A DNA stretch of 64,000 nucleotides from Saussurea involucrata (GCA_033807775.1 CM066313.1:88971484-89035483), one strand, 5' to 3'; counted from the first letter of the stretch, positions 11,853-23,947 are shown. Notes: generated by a model not told the origin, from the letters alone. Translations and numbers: made by a program.

Positions 11853-12378
11853 TTATGTCAAGGAAGAACCGTTGTTTTAAATGATATGAGGCGTGTAATG
11901 GTGACGTTTTTCAAGACGTAATTTATTACGACAATCCTGTTTATTATATATATGTATGTTTTATATTATTACTCAAATCAATAAATAATATTTAAACAAT
12001 TTAAATTATATTATATATTAAAAACCAATAAGGATAAAAAGAAATCAAATAATTATATTACATAAACCACACATTGAGTCGTGACAGCATCTTTAATAGG
12101 TTCTCTATGATTAGTCTAAAATAGAGAACCAAAAGTCAACATCTCTAACCAAAATTACATTTCACTCCAACAAATTTTTTATTTTAAAGATTTCAACATT
12201 AATTGTATCATTAAAATACTATATAATTCTATTATCTCAATACACATTTAAAAAAGTTATATAAAATAAAGATAGTTTAATTTTATAGACGAAAATCTAT
12301 AAAATAATGATTTCATTCAAATAAAAATTAAAATCTTTTTATTTTCTCTATTATTTTAGAGAAGTTAATTGAAGGTTG
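11853..12378. other. AT-rich spacer between MULE and OSCA upstream region
   Basis: I see no coding sequence. It begins at the right flank of the MULE TSD and ends at the TSD of the MITE at 12385. Confidence 0.45.
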
Positions 12379-12384
12379 TTTTAA

Positions 12385-12756
12385 CCAAGGTTCTAAATGG
12401 CGCGAGGCGTGGCGTGGCGGCGAGGCCAAGCCTCAAGCCTTAGGAGCCATGACGAGGCCATGACGTTTATCAAGGCGTGACTTATGGCGGCAAATCTCTA
12501 TATCATATATAATATTATATATAAAAACATATGCTTTGTACTATTAATCGACGATTCAATGATAACAATCAAGTTAAATTAGGTTATATATTAAAACTAT
12601 CGAATAAGACATTAAAACGTAAAGAAATCAAATATCATGTTACAAAAGATCGCACATTAGGTCATGGCGTGTCATAGACATAACGTGGTGTGAGACACAC
12701 ACCTTGAACCACGGCGCGCTATGACAGCTGTCGCGACGAGTCTTTTAGAACCGTGG
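12385..12756. mobile_element. TIR MITE upstream of the OSCA gene (GGTTCTAAA family)
   Basis: Terminal inverted repeats are CCAAGGTTCTAAA and, reversed, TTTAGAACCGTGG, flanked by TTTTAA direct repeats (12379-12384 and 12757-12762). The interior has GGCGTGGCGTGGCGGCGAGG-like GC-rich arms around an AT-rich centre. Related copies lie at 22528-22902 and 35642-36016 in opposite orientation. No coding capacity; superfamily unresolved (hAT or Mutator). Confidence 0.7.
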
Positions 12757-12762
12757 TTTTAA

Positions 12763-13155
12763 CAAACCCATATTCAGACATTTTAGAACATTGGGAAGAA
12801 CCCAAACAAAAGAACAAATTCCACCGCATATGCACTATCAAGATTCAAGAATGCTGAAAAAAATGGTTCTTTTGTCAACTTAATGGTTGCCAAAATCCTA
12901 AGCAAAATCAAACCAAGAATAATAAACCCATAATTTACCCATAATAATATGCAAGAATCATGTTACCAACATTAACAATTCCAAAAGAAATCTTCCATTT
13001 CCACCCCCACCTCACCTTCCATATACCACCAAAACAAGAATCATTGCACAAAAATATTCCATTTCTCATATCAATCAAAACAAGTCTTTTTAATTTCATA
13101 CACACTCTTATCTTTCTTCCACCTTTTTCCCTTTCTTTCTATCCACTTTTCATCC
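12763..13155 (+). promoter_or_regulatory. Upstream and 5' leader region of the OSCA gene
   Basis: This 393-bp interval between the MITE and the start codon must hold the 5' untranslated region and core promoter. The last 150 bp are pyrimidine-rich (CTTTCTTTCTATCCACTTTT just before the ATG), typical of plant 5' leaders. I cannot place a TATA box or transcription start with confidence. The MITE ends 399 bp before the ATG and may affect regulation, which is inference. Confidence 0.4.
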
Positions 13156-16100
13156 ATGGCAAGTCTTGAGGATATTGGTGTTTCTGCACTCATAAACATA
13201 ATCGGTGCCTTTACATTCCTCTTGGCTTTTGCTCTTCTCAGAATTCAACCCATTAATGACAGAGTTTACTTCCCCAAATGGTACATTAATGGCGGCCGGA
13301 GAAGTCCTAGACACGCCGGAAACTTGGTCGGAAAATTTGTCAATCTCAATTTTGGTACTTATCTTACTTTTCTTAATTGGATGCCTCAAGCTATGAAGAT
13401 GAAGGAGCATGAAATCATTGAACATGCTGGTCTTGATTCTGCTGTTTTCTTGAGGATCTACATTCTTGGGTACTTTTAAATCTTTATTTACTACAATTTG
13501 ATGACTCCTGTAGAGAGTTTATGAAAAATGGGGTTTTGTAATGTTGTTCTTTTGAGAATTTACATTCTTGAATGCTTGTAAACCCTTTTTTCTACATGGG
13601 TTTTTGTTAATTTTGTAGAATTGTTCATAATTCGAGTTAAAATTGGTCAAATTATGTTGTTAATTGTTGATAGAGATTGTGAAAACTGGAATTTTACTGT
13701 TCATCTTTTCCCAGTATGCAGTCAATGTTCTTTGACCTCCTTTGGATGTTCTTATCCTGTTTGAAGATTTTTAGTGTTCTTTACTTACAAATCTTGATCT
13801 TAAAGTTAGGTTTCTGTTACTGCTTTACCTTTTCTTCTAAATTACTTGTTCTTTTGCTAATATCATGGTGGTGATTTTCATTAAGAAATCGAAATATTTC
13901 CTTAAGCTCAGGGGATTGAGTTACAAAAACAGTATAATGCAAGGAAAGATTGTAGACAAATACTTTTTTCCTATAATCTTGTACATCCAAGGGAAATATC
14001 ATGGTCAAACTGTGTATACACTCATCACCATTGCTACTAGTTATCGATCTTTATTGATTTTAGTCTATAAGTTAATCTTATGTTATCGTTATTGGAGGGT
14101 ATTCTAGTCATTTGATTAGTGATCAAATGACGCAAATTTCTCGGGTAAGATTGGTGGCTATCTCTAGGATGTTGTGTTATGGATCTTTGTTGGTTTTGGT
14201 GTCAATAGTTGATAAAAATAAGTGCCCACATGTTGCTTCATTCTTGATTTGGATTCAGATTACGAGAAGTTTGAATTGTTTTATCATCGTTTTCTATTGT
14301 TTTATTCTTGAGTTCACTTCAGATCACAAGAAGAATTTAGTACAATAGTTGACTACCCGCTAACTTTCTTTACAGTTTACACAGATTCACTAAAGTTTTC
14401 ATGTTAGAATTACCTATTTACCCCTGTTATACCTCGCAGCTTAAAGATTTTTGGACCAGTCACTCTTGTTGCACTCGTGTTTCTTGTTCCGGTCAACGTA
14501 TCAGGCGGGACTTTGTTTTTCCTCAAAAAAGATTTGGTCGTCAGTGACATTGATAAGCTTTCGATATCAAATATTCAACCCAAATCTCTCAAGTAAGTTT
14601 ATGTTCTTCGTGATTTAAATGAAAATTAGCGCATAAAAGATGCAAATAACTTTCACTCCTGTCCTGAAGTAAGAGTCTGCATTTGACTTTTGAGTGTCAA
14701 ATGACTCACTTTTTACGATCTTTTGTGCACATTTCGATGATATTAACGCCTAGTAGTTTATATCTTCTAATTTCAGATTTTTTGCGCACATTTCAATGAT
14801 GTATACATTCACATTTTGGATCTGCTACATGCTCTATAAGGAGTATGATAATGTAGCTTCAATGAGACTGAAATTTATGGCTTCAAAGCATAGGCGAGCA
14901 GAGCAATATACAGTAAGTGCAACTTAATTGATTACCCTTATGTTACAGGGGTTGGGTTCCGGTGAGAAGTTGAGGTTAACTTGAGAAGCGTGAGAAGTGG
15001 TTATCAACCGTTGGATGAGAAATGGACGCACATTAGGATGAGATGCACTGAGATAAGATGCGCCGAGATGCACCGGATCAATTCCCTTCTAAGCCACAAT
15101 TCATGGGAGGGCATTTGATTGAAAGTGGTCAACGGTTCAGATCCACTTCTCACGCTTCTCACGTTAACCTCAACTTCTCACACGATCCTTCGCCTATGTT
15201 ACAGAAGGTCATAGGTTTGAGTTATGGAAACAAATTCGTTTAACGAACTATATACTTCTTGTCTATAACATTTCGTAACTTGTTTTTCAGGTTTTAGCGA
15301 GGAATGTGCCTCATGCATCGGGCCGTTCCGTATCAGAGAGTGTCGAAAACTTCTTCAAAAAGAACCATCCTGATCACTATCTATGCCACCAGGTAATATA
15401 AGTTTCCCCGGAGTTTATTTTCATTCGGTTTTTTGGTTTCTTCTTCGTTTTAATCATCACAACTTATTGTTTGTAATTTTAGGTTGTCTACGATGCAAAC
15501 AAGTTTGCGAGACTTGTTAGGAGAAGGCATCGGCTGCAAAATTGGTTAGATTACAACCAACTTAAGTTTGAACGGCGTCCCGAAAAACGGCCAACCTTAC
15601 ATGTAATTCGTGCTTTATGGATGAACTTTCAAACAGAAACCTTTTTAAGCCGCTTAATTTGCTATAGAAATGCTAACTTTTGTAATCTTTTTGACCCCCA
15701 GACAGGGTTCCTTGGACTTTGGGGGAAAAAGGTAGATTCTATCGATTACTACACACGTCAAATTAAAGCGTTCGACAAAAAAGTGAGTTGCTTTTAATTC
15801 GTGGAAGTTTCTAGTACTTCCCTTTATGATATATTCTCCATCTTTTCAGAAACAAAAAAGTACTCTTAAAATGTTGTTTGTTTTCTAAGAGGCGGTGAAC
15901 TCTAAAGTCTTATTTCGGTTCTTATTGATAATATATATTCTTGAAATGGTAGTTGTCGATGGAGCGTCAGAAGGTTCTGAAAGATGAGAAATGTATAATG
16001 CCAGCTGCATTTGTATCATTTAACACTCGATGGGGTGCAGCCGTGTGTGCACAAACACATCAAAGCAAAAACCCGACTCTATGGTTAACTAAGTGGGCCC

Positions 16101-19100
16101 CAGAACCTCGGGACGTTTACTGGAAAAACCTTGCTATTCCCTTTGTTTCATTAAGCATCCGAAAACTAGTTATTTCCATATCAGTTTTTGCTCTAGTTTT
16201 CTTCTACATGATACCCATTGCATTCGTTCAATCGCTCGCCAATCTTGATGGACTTGAAAAAGTCGCTCCTTTTCTCCGGCCCGTAATTGAATTGTAAGTA
16301 AAGTTTTAATCTTTTTGCAAGATTTGTTTGAAAGATTTTCGGGGGATAATTGAATTAAAATTTTCTATTTATTGGTTGATTTCAGGAAATTTGTCAAGTC
16401 TTTCCTCCAGGGCTTTCTTCCCGGTTTTGCTCTGAAGTTTTTTCTCTACATTCTTCCTGCTGTTCTTATGGTTATGTCGAAAATCGAAGGCCACGTGGCG
16501 TTTTCCGTTTTGGAAAGGAGAACGGCTGCGAAATACTACTATTTCATGCTGGTGAATGTCTTTTTAGGGAGTATTGTAACGGGCACGGCGTTTGAACAGC
16601 TTCATTCTTTTCTTCATCAATCACCTACACAGTAATCTTTCTGAAAACTTTCTCTGTTTTATCTTGATGAAATGGTGGTTTAAACTGTTACAATCCACAT
16701 GGTTAGATTTGAACATTTCTAATTAAATATAGAGTAAACTACACTTTTGGTCTCTGTGGTTTTTTGTCTATAAAACTTTTGGTCCCTACAATTTAAAAAT
16801 TACCGTTTTGCCATTGTGGTATGCATAAACGACCAGATTTGGCCCTTGCCTCTAACAGCCGTTAAAAAATTCCGTTAAATTGGGGGAATTTTCGTTGATC
16901 ACCGGAGATGGTCCCTGTGGTTTCTTGACGGTGATATTATATATATATATATATATATATATTATATTAGAGTAAGTTACACTTTTGGTCCCTGTAATTT
17001 ATATAGTTATTTATTTATTAAGTAAAAATGAGATAAAGTGGAAAAAGGACGAAAATACCCCCAACTTAACGGAAAGTTTTAACGCCTGTTAGAGGCAGGG
17101 ACCAAATCAAGTCGTTTTGCATACCATAATGGAGAAACTGTAGTTTTTAAGTTGTAGGGACCAAAAGTGTTATAAACAAGAAACCACAGGGACCAAAAGT
17201 GTAGTTTACTCTTAAATATATATGTTGGAACCCTCTTCTTTCCTCAAAGGCTCATTTGGAGAGTAATCTAATGGGGTTTGACAACTTAATCCATACAGAC
17301 AGCTTTAGTCATTCAGACTATTTATTCAACATAACAAACAAACAACACTTTAGCTTAATATATCCCTACGGCATTTTGATGGAAAAACAACCAAACAGCC
17401 ACTAAAAGTCGAACATTTCTTTCATTTTCTTTTCTTGGATAATGTAGGATTCCGAGGACCATTGGGGTATCTATTCCGATGAAGGCTACTTTCTTTATTA
17501 CATATATAATGGTTGACGGGTGGGCGGGCATTGCCGCCGAGATTCTACGGTTGAAGCCGTTGGTCATTTTTCACCTCAAGAACATGTTCATTGTAAAAAC
17601 AGATAGAGATCGAGAAAAAGCCATGGACCCTGGAAGTGTAGATTTCCCCGAAACGATCCCTTCCCTCCAATTATACTTCCTAATGGGCATAGTGTATGCT
17701 GTTGTTACTCCAATCCTTCTTCCATTCATTCTCATCTTCTTCGCGTTTGCATACTTTGTTTACCGACACCAGGTACATTTTATCGGCCCGTGTTTTGGCA
17801 AAATTCATCAACAAAACAAAATTTTGTTTCTCAATCAATTTAACAAAGTTTCAATTTCCTATTTAACGTAAGTATGTGATAAAGTTTCAAAATTTTCTAT
17901 TTTATGTGCATTTTGATCGATAAATTGCTGATCTTGTAACGTTTGATGACCTGAATGTCAACATTATTGTCCCACTTCACCGTAACCTTTTCGTAAACAG
18001 GTATCCACGTCATCAAAATTTTCAAGATCAGTAAGTTACCGGTCAAAATGGGTACAAAATAGGGAATATTTTGAAACTTTGTTACGTCAATTAAGAGAAA
18101 AAAAGGTTATTTGTTATACTAAATAGGAACTAAACCAAAATTTGTTGCATTTTGATGCATGTTACGCTTAAAGAGTTTTGTGTTTACCGTTGCTATATAT
18201 CGATGCAGATAATTAATGTGTACAATCAACAATACGAGAGTGCTGCTGCGTTCTGGCCGCATGTTCATAGTCGCATAATCGCGAGCTTGTTGATATCTCA
18301 GTTGCTTTTGCTGGGACTGCTTAGCACAAAAAAGGCTGCAAATTCGACTCCGCTGCTTGTCGCATTACCTATTTTGACCCTGACGTTCCATAAGTATTGC
18401 AAGAATCGCTTTGAACCTGCTTTCCGCGAATACCCTCTCGAGGTAAGCAATAAAAACAGGGTTTTTAGTTGTAAAGTGGGAACCTTAGATAACTTCACAC
18501 TAGATTTCCCTATTGTGAGAAATTTTTTGAACCCCATCAAATTACGCTCCAAAAGAGTACCCATAGAGAAGGGGGTTCCAACTTATATTGAAAAAAACAG
18601 GTCCGAATTTAACCGATGTGTGACTCTAACACGCCCACTCCAACGGGAGGGTAGACAACTACCACTACTAAAAAAAAGACTTTTTTCGGCAGATTTTTCC
18701 GCCGGAAAATTACCAGCGGATTTTCGCCACTAGTCTGCCGGTAATTTAATTCAGTTTTTAAAACTAACATTTTTTAAAAAGTAGTTAAATTAAGTCAAGG
18801 AAAATCGGAAACATTTTAATGACGGAATCCGCCGGAAATCCGGATTTCCGGCGAATTTTTCTGCCGCAAAAAGTCTTTTTTTAGTTGTGTACAGATGTCC
18901 CTAATGTTGGACATTGACTTTGATACCATGTTAAAGTATGTGGAACTTGACCCCATCTGATGGAACTTGCTGTGTGGTCCCACCATTTTGGTGTTTTTAT
19001 GATTTGGAGTGTCTTAGAAAACCTCTCTCCAAACCATAAAAACACCAATGGTGAGATCACACGGCATCTACGCCGTTTCTCTCCCATCTCTAGCAAAACG

Positions 19101-19631
19101 CCGTTCTTTTTGCAACACGGTTGGAGCTTTCGGCCAGTAAAATGCAGATATGGGACTCTAATACCTATGAATTTCTTCTTTTGGTGTGTTATCATATCTC
19201 AGGAAGCCATGGAAAAGGATACACAAGACAAAGCTTCTGAATCAGAAATCAACCTCAAATCTTACTTATCCGACGCTTACTTGCACCCTATTTTTCGTTC
19301 TTTTGAAGAAGTAGAGTTGGCAGAGGTCAGAGTCGACAAGATTCCAGACAACATCCCAAGTCAACCCGAACCTGGACCCGAACCTGAAACAGAACCCGCT
19401 ACCCGTTCCCCTTCTCCTTCTCCGCCCCATCACTTAGACGAAGAACATGAAGAACACGAAGAGACTGCTACTGTGCAGCACTACGAAGTTGGGCCTCCGG
19501 CTAACGTTTATCACTATGGATATGAACACCATGAGAACATCTTTCACTACAATATGGATAGCTATCGAGAGACACAACACGATGTGCAGGACTACGTTGT
19601 GGAGTCACCACACAGTTACTATCGGTATTGA
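13156..19631 (+). CDS. OSCA1-like: OSCA1-clade CSC1-like hyperosmolality-gated calcium-permeable channel
   Basis: Eleven exons by GT-AG sites and frame: 13156-13469, 14440-14592, 14777-14912, 15291-15392, 15483-15602, 15702-15782, 15953-16293, 16386-16631, 17448-17772, 18209-18442, 19203-19631; 2481 nt, 826 residues. OSCA proteins are dimeric, TMEM16-like, mechanically and osmotically gated non-selective cation channels of the plasma membrane that admit Ca2+. The N-terminal start MASLEDIGVSALINI and LNWMPQAMKM match Arabidopsis CSC1/OSCA1 proteins. Membrane helices are visible at about residues 7-27, 100-125, 157-178 and several between 355 and 650. The cytosolic domain (about 180-350) has the ARNVPH and WAPEPRD motifs. 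Pore-region signatures follow: FYMIPIAFVQSL, FITYIMVDGWAG and YRHQIINVYNQQYESAAAFWP. The tail after about 720 is rich in Pro, Glu, His and Tyr and longer than usual. No frame break was found. Introns 3, 8 and 10 hold MITEs. The exact OSCA1 subgroup is uncertain. Confidence 0.93.
14949..15194. mobile_element. Palindromic MITE in OSCA intron 3
   Basis: Flanked by the 10-bp direct repeat TATGTTACAG (14939-14948 and 15195-15204). The arms are inverted: GTGAGAAGTTGAGGTTAAC followed by GAGAAGCGTGAGAAGTGG on the left is matched in reverse near 15151-15180. No coding capacity. A 9-10 bp duplication fits a Mutator-like MITE. Confidence 0.85.
16731..17212. mobile_element. Long-TIR MITE in OSCA intron 8 (AGAGTAAAC family)
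   Basis: Inverted ends of about 60 bp begin AGAGTAAACTACACTTTTGG and end with its reverse (GTTTACTCT), flanked by TAAATAT on both sides (16724-16730 and 17213-17219). An AT tract and an internal half-copy of the terminus (near 16969) lie in the middle. The larger element at 61467-62790 has related ends and also a 7-bp duplication. Confidence 0.87.
18663..18889. mobile_element. CACTA-like MITE in OSCA intron 10
   Basis: The element begins CACTACTAAAAAAAAGAC and ends, reversed, CACAACTAAAAAAAGAC, each followed inward by CTTTTT and a CGGCAG word. It is flanked by TAC on both sides (18660-18662 and 18890-18892), the 3-bp duplication of CACTA elements. The interior has repeated CCGCCGGAAA words. 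No coding capacity. Confidence 0.85.
18970..19064. repeat. Imperfect hairpin in OSCA intron 10
   Basis: Left arm 18970-19009 and right arm 19027-19064 are near-perfect inverted repeats of about 38 nt (TTGGTGTTTTTATGATTTGG against the reverse of CCAAACCATAAAAACACCAA) with a loop of about 17 nt. It could be a MITE core or a small-RNA-type foldback; transcribed with the OSCA pre-mRNA it would form a long stem. Confidence 0.75.
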
Positions 19632-19817
19632 GTTGAGTTTGAGTCCAAGCGGCTTGGGTATGTTTTAGTGCATAAAATGCTAACCAGTTTTACAAGGTAG
19701 TCATGTGAATACTAATTGTTGATAGATGCAATGGACTTATGGGGTTGTTCATATGAGGTCTCTTTGGTCAAGGTACTTTAGGGTACCATTTAGGGTACTT
19801 TTTATCTGGGAAAAGTT

Positions 19818-20505
19818 CAAAAAAAAACCAACAAACTATTCCATTTTGAATGGTTAAGTCCCAAAGCTAATTTTTTGAACGAAAAAACCATTAAACTTTT
19901 TCATTTTGAATGATTAAGTCTCTAAACTATTTTTTTGAATGAAAATATCATTAAAAGTTCTCACTTTGAATGAAAAAAACCATTAAACTCCCTCATTTTG
20001 AATGATTAAATTCTTGAATATTTTTTTTAGTAAATAAATCATCGAACTTTTATAATTGGTTACATGCATCATTTTAACAAAAAAAAAACTACATATAACC
20101 GACTAGGAAGATTTTAAAGTAAAAAAAAATCTAAATCGGTTTTACCGTTCTCAAACCCTACGCCATTCAAACTCCTCGTAAACAACGATATCACTTCCCG
20201 TCGTCCCATCGTTGTCCGTTCTCCATATCATCAATCAAGCTGTTGACTTCGGTGTTTGCTTGAGATTTGAATGACGTATGGTTTGGGAACGGTAAAATTG
20301 ATTTAAGTTTTTTTTACTTTAAAACATTTTTAGTCAGTTACAGACAATTTTTTAAAGTTCAGTGATCTATATTTTAAGAAAAATGTTCAAGAATTTTATC
20401 ATTCAAAATAAAAAAGTTTAATGTTTTTTTTCGTTCAAAAAAATAATTTAGAGACTTAATCATGCAAAATAGAATAGTTCGTTGGGTTTTTCTGTTTTTT
20501 TTAAT
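19818..20505. mobile_element. Foldback (long-TIR) element, unit 1
   Basis: Left part (AACAAACTATTCCATTTTGA, then GGTTAAGTC and TTTTTTGAACG) is matched in reverse at the right end (CGTTCAAAAAAATAA, GACTTAATCATGCAAAATAG, GAATAGTTCGTTGGG). The centre is also palindromic (ACCGTTCTCAAACCCTACG against ATGGTTTGGGAACGGT). Non-coding. No clean TSD was recognised; ends are approximate to about 10 bp. Confidence 0.75.
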
Positions 20506-20803
20506 CATTCATGGCTCTATAAATGAAGAAGCAAAGCATTGTGTGCAACTATTTGATCAAATGGAAGTGGTGGGTTGGAATTCAAATTTATAAATTTGTG
20601 GTCCCAAAATAATAAATATATTATATAATATAAAAAAATGAATTTTTGAAAATTTATGGGGGTCACTCGACCCTTTTTAGCTATACATAATACACTACCG
20701 GATAAAAATCTTCTGCTCCAAATCTTTAACGTTTTACTCATATCCATCAATTATATAAATACATACTCTCAAAGAAAATATATAAATTTGAATAAAATAA
20801 ATA

Positions 20804-22036
20804 TCTATACATATAATAAATAAGTAACTAGCATGTCACGTGTCGTCTTCTGGTGAGTCGACTTCAGTATTTTTCCGCCTAAACATGTATCTGGACGCAT
20901 TTTACATTATAAGTTCAATTAACACACCCACATTCACTCCTCCTTAAATTTCTCCTTAATTCAATTTTTTTAATTTATACGTTACATTTACTACCCTTAT
21001 ATTTAGGTATGTAGTTTACTTTTAATCTCTTACTTTTTTATTTTTCATTTTAGACTCTTATCATATAAACATAAATAATGTATATGAACTAAAATGTATT
21101 GAAAAAACATTTCTATTTTTTACAAATTATACCATTGTAATCGCTTCGTCAATACCTTCGAAATGAACCCCAATATTGAATATTTTTTTATTTAGTTATA
21201 TTATTAAATATTATAAATATATACGAATTAATGTGTCGTGATTAGTATGAGATTTGTTGAAATTAGTTTGGGATTTGATACAAACAATCACTAAATTGTC
21301 GTGATTTTTTTTTTGCAATTTCATATCAATTTTTACTTCAAAGTCGAATTCCTTCGACGAATTACAATTCTATCAAATTCTATTATGTCAACGAAACACC
21401 CTTAGAATTATCATAAGAGATTTAATTACTTTGAAAAAAAAGATATCACTTATCAACTGACTTTTGGATTATCAGTTCGAAACTTTTTCAAAATTATGAG
21501 TTCAAATTGCTGAATTGCCATGACCATAAATTCACGGACAATCATTATCGAAGGTTGGTTTGTTTCTAAGACAACCAGTCTTCACCCATGGTCAGTTGTA
21601 TGTTGTTTTATCTAGAGTAAAAAATAGGCAAGGTTTAAAAATAATAATTATAGATGATGAAAGTATAATTAGCAATAGAATAAAGAATGTTGTATATAAA
21701 GAAGTATTTGGTAATTTATGATACGTGGTTATTATTTTATTAATATTTTAACTATGTACTTTTCCATTATTTCATTTACGTTCTATTATAAATTTTGTTT
21801 TATAAATTCTTAATATTTATTCATATTTTTTATTAATTTTTTGCAAAACATCCTTTGTGAAAACTGCCTAAAACAAGGACATTTTGTAACCAGCTGCAAA
21901 AAAAACACTCTGAAGGAAAAAAAAACTTGGAAAAGTAGCATCGTACTTTCGATGGTCATTCATATCTGTAAGATAAGTTTTCTGGCATGATTTAATTTTT
22001 TTAAATTACCCCGTGTAATACACGGTTCAAACCTAT
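20804..22036 (+). mobile_element. Helitron H1, unit 1
   Basis: Starts TCTATACATATAATAAAT directly after an A and ends CTAT followed by T; the related element at 52438 ends in the canonical CTAG. Just before the end is the perfect hairpin CCGTGT-AAT-ACACGG (22011-22025). Near the 3' side it keeps the last 51 codons of a PIF1-type Helitron helicase. No Rep domain remains, so it is non-autonomous. Confidence 0.87.
21566..21721 (+). pseudogene. Relic C-terminus of Helitron PIF1-type helicase (in H1)
   Basis: Reads LRQPVFTHGQLYVVLSRVKS, then a RQGLKIIIIDDE stretch, then VVYKEVFGNL and a TGA stop. HGQLYVVLSR is the conserved final helicase motif of PIF1-family proteins, and the VVYKEVF ending before the stop is typical of plant Helitron Rep-helicases. 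Nothing upstream is recognisable. This is a truncated remnant and supports the Helitron assignment independently of the termini. Confidence 0.85.
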
Positions 22037-22527
22037 TGTATAATAAAAGAAAGTGGCAAAATTACCCGAAATACTCTCCCTTAACCGATAGTGGCAAAGA
22101 TCAAAACGTTACGAAAATGCATGCTTTAGGCCATTTCAAAATACAAATAATATTTTGGATTAAATAAGAATAAATTTAAAATCACGGGGACAAAACTTGT
22201 AATTTTTTTAAAAGTTGTAAAACATGATCAACTTTGCCATTATTTTGTTATGAATATTTATTTATAAAAGAAAGAAATATGTAAATACCACAAAACAATC
22301 CATAGATTATATATTTTAATCCATAGAATATATATTTTTTGATATAAATTTTATCCAATTTTCATTCAATTATAATAAAAACTTACAGTTTAATGTATTG
22401 CATGAATAACTCACAATAATAAAATAGCAGATAATGCCATAAATAAATGAAACTCCCATTTAAACCTATACACCATGTTCTATTTCTCGTACCATGATTT
22501 TAACTACTATTGATCATGACTATTTAG
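22037..22527. other. Spacer between H1 and the MITE, unit 1
   Basis: AT-rich, duplicated at 35148-35641. No coding sequence or structured repeat recognised. Confidence 0.5.
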
Positions 22528-22902
22528 CAATGTTCTAAAAAACTCGTCGCACAGCCGCCAAGGCGCGCCATGGTTTCAAAGCTTGTGCCTCACGCCACGT
22601 TATGCCATTGGCACGCCATGGCCTAATGTGGAGTTTTCATAATGCGATATTTGATTTTTTCTTTACGTTTTTAATATCTTATTTGCAAGTTTTTTAATAC
22701 GTAACCAAATTTAACTTGCTTATTACTATTGGCCCATTGAGTAACACTACAAAACATATGTTTTTATATACAATACTATACAAGAATTAGAAATTTGACG
22801 CCATAAGTCACGTCTTGAAAACGTCATGGCTTCTCCGTGGCTCCTAAGGCTTGAGGTTTGGTCTCGCCGCCACGCCACGTTTCACGTCATTTAGAACTTT
22901 GT
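22528..22902. mobile_element. TIR MITE (GGTTCTAAA family), unit 1
   Basis: Ends CAATGTTCTAAA and, reversed, TTTAGAACTTTG, flanked by TATTTAG on both sides (22521-22527 and 22903-22909). The interior matches, in reverse orientation, the MITE upstream of the OSCA gene, including AAGGCTTGAGG and CCGCCACGCCACG words. Confidence 0.72.
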
Positions 22903-22909
22903 TATTTAG

Positions 22910-23263
22910 TGTAGCTTAGGCTTTTGAAGCAAGCTGCACACATTTTTTGGAAATTTTGAGCTTAAAAACCATATATATGTTTTGCACATATTTTTAGAAA
23001 TTATGAGTTTTGAGAACCATCTGTTTAAGTAGTATTCATGTTATTTGAGTTTTGTCAACCTAAGGATGCATTTAGTATGTAGATAAGGATAGATTAGAAA
23101 CAGAACTTTGGTGTTTGATACTACTAGGACAAGACTTAAGAAGCTGTTTATATAGTGTTTGGTAGGTTGAACAAAACATAAGAATTATCAAAATGACATA
23201 ATTGCCCCTAAATCATGTATTACAATATTGTACTTGAAAAAAAACTGATTTTACGTATCTATA
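22910..23263. other. Spacer between MITE and H2, unit 1
   Basis: Duplicated at 36024-36234 plus 52289-52437, where G1 splits it; the uninterrupted form GTTTGATACTACTAGG here is the empty site of G1. Non-coding. Confidence 0.75.
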
Positions 23264-23947
23264 TCTATACATATAATAAATAAGTAACTAGCATGCCACG
23301 TGTCGTCTTCTGGTGAGCCGACTTAATTTTTTACCCGCCTAAACATGTATCTGGACGCATTTTACATTATAAGTTCAATTAACACACCCACATTCACTCC
23401 TCCTTAAATTTCTTCTTAATTCAATTTTTTTAATTTATACGTTACATTTACTACCCTTATATTTAGGTATGTATTTTACTTTTAATCTCTTACTTTTTTA
23501 TTTTTCATTTTAGACTCTTATCATATAAACATAAATAATGTATATGAACTAAAATGTATTGAAAAAACATTTCTATTTTTTACAAGTTATACCATTGTAA
23601 TCGCTTCGTCAATACCTTCGAAATGAACCCCAATATTGAATATTTTTTATTTAGTTATATTATTAAATATTATAAATATATACGAATTAATGTGTCGTGA
23701 TTAGTATGAGATTTGTTGAAATTAGTTTGGGATTTGATACAAACAATCACTAAATTGTCGTGATTTTTTATTTGCAATTTTATATCAATTTTTACTTCAA
23801 AGTCGAATTCCTTCGACGAATTACATTTCTATCAAATTCTATTATGTCAACGAAACACCCTTAGAATTATCATAAGAGATTTAATTAATTTGAAAAAAAA
23901 AGATATCACTTATCAACTGACTTTTGGATTATCAGTTCGAACCTTTT

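Noticed and set aside
13865..14348. Small open frames in OSCA intron 1
   Set aside because: They lie between a good donor (13470) and acceptor (14439) and do not extend the channel sequence.
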